Below, one piece after another: positions 36,243 through 46,460 of a stretch of 64,000 nt of DNA. Origin of the DNA: Plutella xylostella (taxonomy: Eukaryota > Arthropoda > Insecta > Lepidoptera > Plutellidae); contig NC_063988.1 in NCBI RefSeq assembly GCF_932276165.1, positions 4,092,001 through 4,156,000 on the forward strand. Reading direction: 5' to 3'. Within the stretch, counting starts at the first letter, position 1, and the number at the start of each line of letters is the position of its first letter. Below the pieces are notes generated by a model that saw only the letters and a program-made list of their open reading frames with translations, searched no databases and was not told the DNA's origin. The translations under genes were made by a program, and so were the position numbers.

Positions 36243-37322
36243 TTTATAATAAAATCAAGTACTGATTGGCCACCATAAGCTGTTTGAAAAGTTTTTTTTC
36301 CTCATAGTCTCAGTCATGAGTACTCATGAGAAACAAATGCGTTTTTTATACATCGAAATAAGTTAACAATGATGGACATGAAACTTGAAAGGAACAAAAT
36401 GTCTTTAACATACTGTCAGAATCATGATCGACTAAAGTTGGTATTTACATTTACAGTTGATATCAATTTATAAAAATATCCATCTCGCTTAAAGCTAATA
36501 TTTTTTAGCCTTGTGGCTAACTTATAATAAATAATAACACAAATAAGATATATTTAGCTTCAGACATTATTGTTTTTCGTATTCATAATTCATAAGGCAG
36601 TAATTTATCTTTGTTAAGTAGAATATTTTAATGTTAGTTCCCGTCCGCACTAAATGTCTGAGCTTAAACCATATTTCACTTGTTGTTATATTTGGCCTTC
36701 AACGAGTAGGTACAGTAGGTATAGGTACCTAGAGTTTGGAGTAATAATGTCTTTGTTTTAGTTTGTGAATCTATTCGTGGCTTGTGATGTGAACTCTTGT
36801 CGACCGTGACTTAGCATTATTTGTACATGCCCTCTTTTAAAGTGAGTACCTATTGAGAAGATCACTATCCACAGGATTAAGCTTCATCCAACACAATACA
36901 ATATGGCATTGGTATTAAGGCAAGAAGGCTATCTATGAATAACCTATGGTTCCATTCGAGAGAGCCAGGTGCAAGTACTTACACCCCCACAGAGAATAGA
37001 ATAGAAAAGTACATTTGCGACATGTAATCTCACCCTAACACATCCGTTGGTGGCCAATTAGCACCTTTATAGGTAGGCAGATAATTTCCGTAATAGATGG
37101 AGTGTTATGCGGCGAAGTGAGTGGCTGACATTAGCCGGCCGCGTCCAGTAAGAAGTTTGCATTGACTCCGCCGCGCCGGTAAAAACAACCTTCTTAAATG
37201 ACAGCAGCATAAAAACTACGGACAGTTGGTATTCGAGCCAAGGTCCGGTAATGAGATATGTGACTTAGATATCTCTGCTAAAAGAATTACCCGTATGAAC
37301 ATCTGCAGCTGTGTAAGTAAGT

Positions 37323-37585
37323 AAAAAAAAAAACACGCACTCACGCCTTGTACTAATGTACTCCCTTGCGGGGTAGGCAGAGGTGCATTGCTGCACCCAC
37401 TTTTCGCCAGAGTGTTATGTTAGTCCCAATGTAATAGGGGGCGGGCCTATTGCCATTTAACGGGCACATCCAAGACCCGAGAACAAATATCTGTGTTTAA
37501 ACAAATATCTGCCCCAGCCGGGAATCGAACCCGGGACCATCGGCTCAGTAGTCAGGGTCACTAACCACTACGCCATTCGGCCGTC
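37323..37585 (-). mobile_element. tRNA-derived SINE, copy 1
   Basis: On the minus strand the head starts GACGGCCGAATGGCGTAGTG. It has an A box (TGGCGTAGTGG, plus 37565-37575) and a perfect B box (GGTTCGATTCC, plus 37521-37531) spaced as in a pol III promoter. A 3' body unrelated to tRNA follows, containing GGGACTAACATAAC, and a homopolymer tail. The lack of a full acceptor stem shows it is a SINE, not a tRNA gene. Confidence 0.85.
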
Positions 37586-38856
37586 CGTGTATGTAAATAC
37601 TTGTGGTATAGGTTTATTTATTTAAAAATATTGGTTCTGTATCCGTTCTTGTTTTGTCTGACTCACGAACAAGTGACAAGGGGAGCGAGAGAATAATTGT
37701 CGTTTAATATTTTATTTATGGTTTGGTCATTCATTTATTTGTGTACTATCACAAATTAACACTCCTATTCGGCCATCCCCTAACCAAACAACAGGCACAT
37801 ATCTAAGGTCATGCATCGGTCCAGTAGGATAGCGTCCCAAGATCGTGGTTTCTTGTAAAGCTCTGAGTAAAAATAGGTAAATGTACCTCAATTACACATG
37901 CTAAGTTGATTATTGCTTCATATGAACATTTCCAGTTTCATAAACTTGCTTTAGATTAGATTTGACGGTTAGGTTAAGCACCCACTATGGGTGACTAAAA
38001 TAAGGAAAACATTATTTTTTCAAAGATAGAATATTTGAAACAAATTGCTTAGTTGTCATTTTAGGCATACGAAAATAACGTAACCGTGCATTGCGTTATC
38101 CGCCTTATTTCTTTCTCACTAAAAACGATTTTGTCATACCATCAGTACATTTAGTTTTTGAATGTAATAGACGTGATTACAACAATCGGGAAACGTACGC
38201 AGGCCGCAGATGGACAGATAGATCAAATTAACGTGGGACAACTGTTTTGTCTTATCTCAAAGTTTAGCTTTATGGTTTTGTGCAATGCAATGTTTTTATT
38301 ATGTACCTACCTAGATTTTTTTGTAATGTATTTTTCGTTTGTATTTTTGCGGTGAGTAGCTACTGCTTCTCATTGTCAGTTTGTCTGTGATAAAGATTTA
38401 TAAAATTTGTTAAGTTTAATTTGTTTAATTAATAAAAGAGGTCGGTGCGTATGCCTCTTTTTCTAAAGTAAACGTTTTGGAGCTTATTTTAATTATTTCA
38501 CAGTTGTATGTGTATCTACATCGTTGCATATTATAGGTAATTAGCCCCTATGAAATAACCCGTTAATTATTGTAAAGTGGTTTTGTGTACTTATAAACAA
38601 ATAGGTAAACTTAGAAACTTCAAGTCATTATCATTACACGTCCGTGATTATTGCCGTGTCGTCTAATGATCGCATTAACTTTTCTTTGAACTAAAGCTCT
38701 CTGAGAAAAGAGAAAATGCGGATCAAGGGAAGCACATGGATTTGACATTCGTTTATGTAATTTTAATTATAGTTATGAGTTTATGACTGAATTAGTGTCA
38801 TCTTTAATTGGCCGAATCTCATATAGGACCTTATTTAATAATGATGATGTCTACAG

Positions 38857-38959
38857 CAATGATGCGGTGATGTCGCCGCGGTCACTGACGCAGCTGCGCC
38901 CGCGCACGCCGACTGACGCAAGCCACAGCCTCATCAACTCCACAGGAGTGTCACTCTAG
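38857..38959 (+). CDS. Orphan candidate terminal coding exon (unassigned)
   Basis: A GC-rich 103-bp island begins right after an acceptor-like 'gatgatgtctacag'. It is open in one frame for 33 codons plus stop, encoding MSPRSLTQLRPRTP and ending INSTGVSL. The base composition contrasts with the AT-rich flanks, as do the real exons in this window. I find no partner exons and do not recognise the peptide. The minus strand is also open, so strand and reality are uncertain. Confidence 0.3.
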
Positions 38960-38973
38960 TCTACTCTATATAA

Positions 38974-39235
38974 GACGGCTGAATGGTGTAGTGGTTAGTG
39001 ACCCTGACTGCTATGCCGAAGGTCCCGGGTTCGATTTCCGGCTGGGCAGATATTTGTTTAAAAACAGATATTTGCACTCGGGTCTTGGGTGTTGATATTT
39101 ATATTTAGTATGTATCTATGTTTGTATTTGTGTAGATATATCAGCTGTCCGACACCCATAACACAGGTTCTGCCTACCTTGGGGTCGGATAGCCGTGTGT
39201 GCGATGTCCCAACATATTTATTTATATATTGGAGG
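38974..39235 (+). mobile_element. tRNA-derived SINE, copy 2 (different body)
   Basis: The head GACGGCTGAATGGTGTAGTG has an A box at 38984-38994 and a B-box-like GGTTCGATTT at 39028-39037 with one extra T. It is closely related to copy 1 through the TATTTGTTTAAA junction, but the 3' body is different (CTGTCCGACACCCATAAC, CTACCTTGGGGTCGG). It inserted 15 bp after the candidate exon above. Confidence 0.82.
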
Positions 39236-39776
39236 GATTCCATTACATAGGTGTTTTTAACCCAACACGGTAAAGCAGTGGTTGGCAGTGGCGTTACGGA
39301 AAATAGGTTTGAAAAAGCTAGAGTGCGCCCTCGCGGTAATGACGCTGTCTATGGTCAACAAACATTGTAGGTAGGTACTCACATAAAACTTTGAAATAAC
39401 CATCCAAAATAGATTTTCTGTTTTGGAAGAAAAGGCAACTAAGAAACAAAAGTATCGTTTATATAACGATTATGATTCTTTTGAATAAATTAAGAAAACA
39501 GTATTCATTATTGATAGGTTTGAACTTGAAACTGTGGTCAGTAGTATGATACATAATAATAGAAGAATGCGGATAATGCTTGTCATTGAACATGATTTGA
39601 GAATATTTTTCCACAAAACTGTGTTTGTGAAGGCAGACTGCAATGCGTAAATAAGGAACTTGTTGCTCATATATCATAATTATTCTAAATGTTACAGTTA
39701 AATTATGAATAAAATATCTAAATTGGTAACCCGTGAAAATTAACGAGTCTTATATTCATCACTAATAACGAGCCTC

Positions 39777-39947
39777 TAGTACGGGTTTTGCTATTTATGA
39801 AAACGAAAAAGTTTACGTTTTCTCCTGTCATCTGCATACATTATCTGTCAAAAGTTTCATGATAGTTTCCATTAAGTAGAGGCGCCACTTAGTATGTGAG
39901 AAAACGTAAACTTTTATAGTTTTCGACAAACTATCAAACCTGTACTA
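39777..39947. mobile_element. Foldback MITE, 171 bp
   Basis: The outer arms TAGTACGGGTTT and TAGTACAGGTTT (complement of right end) pair, and an inner block AGTTTACGTTTTCTC is present in both orientations. The arms contain small indels. It is non-coding. Confidence 0.65.
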
Positions 39948-40434
39948 AACCCACGTGAGGATAAAACTTTATTTTAACCATAGGTATCACTGATAGACAT
40001 AAATAACATCTGATTGGTAGATTTCGTCTCAGTTTGTAACAAATGGTGCTTTATATTAGATAACGTAAGTTCCGGATATTTATAAGTTAGTGACAGTCCC
40101 ATGTTGCAGCATCAATCGGTTTAAGTTAATCCAAATAATTGATGGCAAAACCAGAGTTCAATGAATACCATAAAAGGTTAGACCTAAATAGACCCGTGAC
40201 ACAATTGTACAAAAATTTTGATCACGATTCTGACCAAAGTAACAAAAGAAGCTGCAACATCAGACATTTTTGCGTAAAATTTCGTGCAATTTTGCAAGAT
40301 GCAGCCGACACGCGCCAAATTTAAGCGGAACGGCAGATGTTCTGGAGAAGTATGATGTGTTGATACTAAAACACATAGAAGACCGATAGGTATAGTTGAG
40401 TAAGATAGAAATGACTATAACAAACAATCCTATC

Positions 40435-40530
40435 TACAGGATGTTGCATAAAGGGTATACTAAGCCGAAACCAGCATTAGATATAACATGCTAGTTTCGG
40501 CTTAGTATACCCTTTTTGCTACACCCTGTA
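40435..40530. mobile_element. Foldback MITE, 96 bp
   Basis: The termini TACAGG and CCTGTA enclose arms that pair over about 35 bp, including AAGGGTATACTAAGCCGAAA and its complement. The loop holds 'cagcattagatataacatgc'. A partial second copy lies in mol intron 1. Confidence 0.75.
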
Positions 40531-41284
40531 TAATGCCATAGCGCTTTTTATGAGAGTGTAATGTTCGGGGGTATCGTGTATTAAGTAGCTGATGAGGATA
40601 GTTAGGGCTGTGTTGTGTAGCTGAAAAAATAACGCTTCTTCTGATTCGTTTGATAATGAATTTAGCTTTGAAAAGGTGGGAGAGGAGTGGTGTGCATTGC
40701 GCAACTCACCCTAAAGTAGATCTAAATGGTTTTAGACTAATAGCAAGTGTCGACAAAATAAGCGAAGGGACTGCTCCAGCCCAGTTATTATAGGAAAAGT
40801 TGACGCAAGAAGAACAATGCATGGGAATGAAGCTCTTGTAATAGTTACGAATGCTTGTTATAAAGCAACGAACAATCAACAATTAATGAACAACTTTTTA
40901 ATCCACGAATCAAAGCGAAAGCGAATGAAGAATTGGGATTAGAGAACTTGAGATCCATACCCGTGGATTGGAGCTATTCATTACATACCTTTTTGTTATT
41001 GCACCACCGTTAACACCTCTATTGTCTTATGAATAGGATTATGTATAAATATTTGATATACGATCATGATCAATAATGTAGAAACATGATACACGTGCAA
41101 ATAATTATCTCCTTCTTGTGTACGTTTATTTTATTATTATTAGTAGCAAAGTATCAAAAGCAAACCATAGATAAATAGATAGATGATAGACGGTTATAAT
41201 ATTATAAGAATACTATACCGACATACCAATATACTTTTGTTGGTCATATAAACACCTAGAGGACTAGGCCTAAATCCTTCCTTC

Positions 41285-41338
41285 ATTGGAAGGAGACCCG
41301 TGCCCAAGCAGTGGGGACGTGATGGGTCGTGATGATAA
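41285..41338 (+). repeat. Short interspersed repeat, GGGGACGTGATGGGTCGTGATGAT end
   Basis: Complementary copies of the same sequence occur at 55266-55332 and 55527-55578 (tcacgtccccactgctgggg). The GAT-rich end fits a LINE or SINE 3' terminus. Confidence 0.6.
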
Positions 41339-41533
41339 ACACCTACATATTATTTAGTGTATGATATTATTATACAGATAAGGTGAGATAGTGATGAATC
41401 CGGGATCCGCAATCCGTAAAGAACAAGTACTTGAATATGTAAATATGTATGTATAAATAACAAAGCGCAGTGTTGGACTCTGGAAAAACCCATGGAGACT
41501 TACCGGATTCCTATTGACACAGAATAGTAACTA

Positions 41534-41769
41534 CACTCACGGGCAATGAAAAGGTTCCACTGAGAAAAACGACAAATTACTCCTAAACGGAAAGTGCTAG
41601 CTTAACGACGACGCCTTCTGCAACATTGAAGTACATTCCACAGAGCATCAGGATATTACCAACAACAACAATAACATTATGTTCAATTTTTTAAATGAAA
41701 TATTTGAAAAGAATGGGTTTGTTTGGTGACGGCACTTTGTGAGTGGAACTATTTCATTGCCCGTGAGTG
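41534..41769. mobile_element. Tc1/mariner-like MITE with TA target duplication
   Basis: Inverted termini CACTCACGGGCAATGAAA (left) and its complement (right) extend to about 30 bp through GTTCCACT with small mismatches. TA flanks both ends (41532-41533 and 41770-41771). The 236-bp length is non-coding. TA target and CACT-type ends suggest Tc1/mariner mobilisation. Confidence 0.82.
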
Positions 41770-42161
41770 TAGTACAAGTACTAATATTGACAAGATCGTG
41801 AACCCAATAGAATTTTTCCTATTTTCATAATAATGAATAAGTTTTTTCGATACGGTATATAATATGAGTATCTTGCTTATTAAAGATAAATAGTGCAGTT
41901 TTATGTTTAGTTAACTAAGTATGATTTTCTTCGGAACTGTTAGTACTTAATTCCTTTAAAAAGCAATTTAGAATACAGTAAATAATTATGTTATTTAAAG
42001 TTGTAAAATATATGTATAGATCGTTAGCTCATATTGCAAGATTTTTAAAAGAAGAGAGTAGGTGTGGGGATTTTGTTAAAAGTTAGTAGTACCCCTCATC
42101 GCTCATTGACTAATAAACACGAAAGACTATATTAAAACATTAGCATTTCCAGCGAACTTCA

Positions 42162-42174
42162 TTTATAGAATTAA
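42162..42174. repeat. Target-site duplication of the RTE-like LINE (3' side)
   Basis: TTTATAGAATTAA here is identical to 44008-44020 on the other side of the LINE. The 13-bp perfect match marks a recent target-primed insertion. Confidence 0.92.
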
Positions 42175-44007
42175 CTTACTTACTCCGCTGGCTCAGCGAC
42201 CCAAAGTGAGTCTTGGCCTCCGATACAAGAGATCGCCACTTCTGACGGTCCAGTGCAGTCTCCCGCCAGTCAACGACTTGTAGCTCGCGCAGGTCCGCCT
42301 CCACCGCGTCACTCCAGCGGTACCTGGGCCGGCCCACCGGTCGGCACCCCGTCGGACGGCCCATGTAGGCTCTTTTTGCGCTACGATCTTCTCCCATTCT
42401 CTGGAGATGGCCTAGCCAGCGAAGTCTGTGGGCTTTTGTTTCTCCCACTATGTTAGCCCCCGCCATCAGATCTTCCAGTTCGGCGTTTTTCAGGACTCTC
42501 CAGCTTCCATCGGGTCTCTGTCTTGGGCCAAAGATCTTCCTTAGGACCTTCCGTTCCGCCACCAGCAGTTTGCTCTCTTCTTTCTGCGTTAACGTCCAGG
42601 CCTCACACCCGTACATCAGTATCGGTCTTATTACCGTTTTGTAAATTCTGAGTTTGGTGTTTCTGCTCAGAAGCCTAGACGTCAACACTTTATGCAAAGC
42701 GGCACTGCAGCGCAGGAAGCTTTGGATGCGGGTATCGATTTCCTCGTCGCGAGTGTTCGTATCCGTGACAGTGCAACCTAGGTATTTAAACCGGGAGACC
42801 CCTTTGTACGTCACATCTCCAACATGCAGGTCTTGTCTGCGAACGGACTTGTCCTTGTAGCGCTTCATGTGGAGATATTCGGATTTTCCGCAGTTTATTC
42901 TTAAACCAATTTTTCCGGCTTCTGTATCAAGGAGTTTCGCAGCTTTCCGAACCTCTTCAGCTGTTTTGCCCAGCACCGCTAGGTCATCGGCATAGCCAAC
43001 CACCTTGTGCTTTCCATTGAGTTGTAGCCCGAAGTCAAGTTCTAAAACTCCTCTGAGAACATGCTCCAGGGCTAGGTTGAAAAGCATAGGCGATAGGGCA
43101 TCCTCCTGCTTTAGACCGGTGACCACCGCGAACTCATCCGTCAGTTCTCCTCCAACACGAACCTTCATCCTACTCTCCTTTGTGGCAACCTCAACCATGC
43201 TCACTATTTTTGCCGGTATTTTAAAGTTGCGTAGGATAGTGAACAGCGCTTCTCGATCAATGCTGTCGTACGCCTTAGTAAAGTCCACGAAAAGTGAATG
43301 GATGCTCTGCGCGTATTCCCATTTCTTCTCCATAAGCTGCTTCAGGAGGAAGATCTGATCGACTGTACTACGGTTGCGTCTAAAGCCACACTGATAATCA
43401 CCAAGGATTTTTTCCGTGTATGGCTCCAATCGCTTGAGCAACACGTAGGACAGGACCTTATACGCTGTCGGGAGCAACGCAATGCCACGATAGTTGGTAC
43501 ACTTCTTTTTGGACCCTTTTTTGTGTACAGGGCAGATCACTCCTAGGTTCCATTCCTTTGGCTGCTTTTCCTCTTCCCAGATCTTGCACAGTAACTGGAA
43601 TAGTTCCGACTGTACTCGACCCCAGCCGTATTTCCACAATTCGGAGGGTAAATCGTCAATGCCCGGTGCTTTGTGGTTTTTGAGTCTCATTATGGCTTCA
43701 CGGACTTCTTCAAAGGTCGGGGGTTCCACGATTTCGCTATTGTGTTCCATAGAGCGGGGTACTTGTTCCTCGAGTGGTTGGCAGTTGAGCAGTTGCTGGA
43801 AATAGTCGCGCCAGCAGGTCATGATAGTATCTCTGTCCGATATCAGGTTTCCATCATCGTCTTCAAGGAACTGAGCCGTGGGTTGGTAGCCTTTCTTGCA
43901 GGAGCTTACTTCCTTATAGAATTTCCGTGACTCGTTAGCTCTGAGGAGTGTCTCCATCCCTCTTACGATGTTGTCCAGATGCTGTCTTTTGGCTCTCTTA
44001 ATGATCG
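42175..44007 (-). mobile_element. 5'-truncated RTE-like non-LTR retrotransposon
   Basis: The 1833-bp element is bounded exactly by a 13-bp duplication. Its 3' end is a short AGTAAGTAAG tandem repeat that overlaps the stop codon, a style typical of RTE elements. The endonuclease domain and 5' UTR are missing, so it is a dead-on-arrival copy. The reverse transcriptase frame remains open through the truncation point. Confidence 0.9.
42176..43957 (-). pseudogene. Reverse transcriptase ORF of the truncated RTE-like LINE
   Basis: 593 codons from the first Met; the frame stays open for 16 more codons upstream to the truncation. RT motifs are visible in order: YRGIALLPTAYKVLS, CGFRRNRSTVDQI, the motif A FVDFTKAYDSID, motif B GLKQEDALSPMLFN, motif C GYADDLAVLG, KSEYLHMKR, then KYLGCTV, and a C-terminal region with HRLRWLGHLQRM and GRPRYRWSD. 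Catalytic Asp residues are kept. The usual QGD of motif B is QED (codon at 43104-43106), a likely damaging single-base change. Classification as RTE rests on remembered family resemblance. Confidence 0.85.
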
Positions 44008-44020
44008 TTTATAGAATTAA
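44008..44020. repeat. Target-site duplication of the RTE-like LINE (5' side)
   Basis: Second copy of the 13-bp TTTATAGAATTAA sequence, directly abutting the truncated 5' end of the element. Confidence 0.92.
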
Positions 44021-44439
44021 AGTGAAAAAAATTTAGAAAATCTGTGATACAAAAATAATCATAAAGGATACGTAGGTACCTAGGTAAAGCTAGCTATAGT
44101 ACTGAATAAGAATTCAGTAGCCAATTTGTAGCCCCGTTGTTTGGGAGTGGCCGGCGCGAGCGCAGCCTAATCCCATGATAATAGTACAATTTCAAAATGA
44201 TTATCCGATTGAAGTAATTTAATGAGAGCAATTGCGTGTAAATATCAGGTTGCAGTGGTCAGCTTTAAACTCCAATTTACAGTTTGTAATAGAATGTTTT
44301 ATTGTGATACTGTAAGCGAAGTTAAATCAAATGCATCAAATGGCATGATGGAGCAGATTTGCGACTAGATTCAGTCACTATAATAACTCCTAGTAAATAA
44401 TATAATGTAATGGGGTGTTGAACAAAAAATGTTTAGAAT

Positions 44440-45156
44440 GACGAGCAGAGTCACTTCATTTCGGGTATACTATACAAGTTGTGTAGATTATCGGTAGCCA
44501 TCATCGGGTACATCTCCGAACGGTAAACCCTCCTTATAGTTATAGTTATAGAAAAGGGGAGGGCAACCAGTGCCCATTCGCCACTGCGACCTAAAAGATC
44601 TATTGTGACTCCCCTTGCCGAGTCAAATCTCACTATCCAGGCCCAGGTCTTTTATAAACCTGATGATCTTACCTGGAGGGAGAGACCTGACATCTATGGG
44701 GGCTAATTTGTAGCCGCCCAAGATTCTGTTTCTCTTGTGAATGATGGCCTCACATTCACAGAGAATATGCATGGGCGTTTCGTCCTCTTCATTGCAAAAT
44801 CTACAAGTTGGAGTATCGGACAGACCCATTTTATGTAAGTGACTGTTCAACCTACAGTGACCTGATAAGGTTCTTGTCAAGACCCTTAACTGGTTGCGTG
44901 TGAGCTCTAAAGCTCGACGCGTAAATTTCTGCGAATAGCCCACGATTAGGGCTCTTGCATGATGTTGCCCTGGTACATTATTCCAAGCCTCTAAGCTTTG
45001 GTTCTGTGCCCAGTCCTTGATCTCGCGACGACTGGTGCATTTTGGTAGCCCGATGATGGGCTCGGGGCCCAACGGTAGGCTTTCTGCTCCCAGACGTGCG
45101 AGCTCCCCTTCATGGATTCCATTATAGGATGTGACTCTAGTAGTCCGCTGCTCCAT
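44440..45156 (-). mobile_element. LINE 3' fragment with RNase H-like tail and zinc knuckle
   Basis: A 177-aa open frame (45156-44623) contains LARLGAES and LGPEPIIG, then a region with LTRNQLRVLTRTLSGHC, LHKMGL and a Cys/His knuckle CRFCNEEDETPMHILCEC. This is the C-terminal arrangement of non-LTR retrotransposons with an RNase H domain (I/LOA/R1-like groups, not assigned). The RNase H core before it is absent or collapsed (GIHEGELARLG looks internally deleted). A short 3' UTR with a (TATAGT)n run follows. Exact ends are uncertain. Confidence 0.75.
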
Positions 45157-45288
45157 TTACTTTATGACTACTATCGTGGCTAAAAAATGTAAATAAAAAA
45201 GTAAGTAGGTACCAACAATGAATAATTATACTATCGAAATTGTTAAATATTATATCGTAGGTAGTTGATAACAATTCTACTCTACTTT

Positions 45289-45424
45289 GGGTTGATTTTT
45301 CAATAGTCAGATAAAAGTTATCTGAGGAATAATCCTGATGCTGTCGCGCTTAATGCTTGTATTAAACAGTGACAGCAACTTTATTCCTCAGATAACATTT
45401 ATCTGACCATTGAAAAATCAGCCC
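45289..45424. mobile_element. Foldback MITE, 136 bp
   Basis: The arms GGGTTGATTTTTCAATAGTC (left) and GGGCTGATTTTTCAATGGTC (complement of right) pair for about 45 bp, through TATCTGAGGAATAA. The central loop is about 50 bp. A TTA-like flank is possible but not clear. Confidence 0.82.
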
Positions 45425-46264
45425 TTAGAGAGTGAGTAAATAGGGTTACCAAAAACTACGGATACTTCATTATCCTATAAGCTTTTATTTAATTATCTAA
45501 TAATGCAACAATAGGCTTAAATCAGAGTCGCTGTCGACGGAGATTTCAAGCAATTGTTTGGAAAGGTCACAAACACTCACAAAATATGCTTTATCATTAT
45601 TTGTTATTTACCTTCAGTGCTCGATCTTCATTGGTATTGGTATATTGGTGGTGGTTATGTATGTAAGTAAAAAACGAGGTTATCCTTACTTTTTGACTCG
45701 TTATCAGAACTCATGTTTTACAGCTAAGAAATTCAGTGTAGGATAATCCTTAAATATTATCAATATCTAATGGCTTTGTCCAATGTGGACAAATATATTG
45801 GTAAAAGTGCAAAGGATAGTAGTAAGTATCACAGTTACTTACATAAACGACAAAAAAAAGATTTTGGCTTCAGTTTTGCAAACTTTTGCTGTTTATTAGC
45901 ACTCAAGAGTGCGAGTTCCTTGTTCTGATATGTTTGAGATAGAATTAACAGCATCTTGCAAATTTTTTAGGACATGGAAGTTGACATTATAATATACTGA
46001 ATGCAACAGGAAACAATATCGAGCTAAACAAACTTAAGAGTTAGAAACATTATGCTTAAGTACTTGAGTCAGCTCAATGTACCCACCTTTTGTGATTCCA
46101 AAGTGAAATAAACGATCTCCTATTATGGCACAGGGAGACTTGGCACAACACATCACACTCACTACACGTATACAATGTCGCTGAGTTCACTGCATCGTTA
46201 GATTATCACTGGGGTTGCACTAGGGGTGGCCATTGTCGGCTATTCGTAATTCGAGTGTTTTCAC

Positions 46265-46460
46265 GGTCCGACATAAGTATGTCGTGCTATATCGGTAGAG
46301 GCTTGCGCCGGACTGAGCGGTATAGTTTTATCGCGGGAAGGAGCGCGGCCGGCGCTCAAGGTCCCGCGGCGGCTGCGCGGGCGCACGTACAGCTTATCTC
46401 GAGCCTTTGTCGTCGCCTCGCGTCGCCGCCGCCGCCGCCGGCAGCCCCACGAGGATGTTG
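46265..46460. promoter_or_regulatory. CpG-rich island, candidate promoter or 5' UTR exon
   Basis: About 200 bp of dense CG dinucleotides in an AT-rich setting, including a run of five GCC units. A TATA-like 'gctatatc' (plus) and an initiator-like CTCAGT (minus) are present, but their spacing is not diagnostic for either strand. Confidence 0.3.

Larger units (their letters stand above)
29021..37322. other. Long non-coding stretch upstream of mol, no confident gene
   Basis: Mostly AT-rich DNA. The sequence just before the mol start codon reads like a splice acceptor (ccattccag), so mol 5' UTR exons may lie here or further right. A CpG-richer block at about 30120-30390 is open in both strands but matches no family I recognise. 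Open frames at 32994-33365 (minus) and elsewhere are short and unsupported. Repeat fragments are listed separately. Confidence 0.4.

Noticed and set aside
37500..37590. tRNA gene on the minus strand
   Set aside because: The A and B boxes are good, but there is no paired acceptor stem or CCA-end context, and a SINE body follows directly. A second related copy confirms an interspersed element.
42253..43930. Plus-strand open frames of 64-117 codons
   Set aside because: All are antisense shadows of the LINE reverse transcriptase frame.
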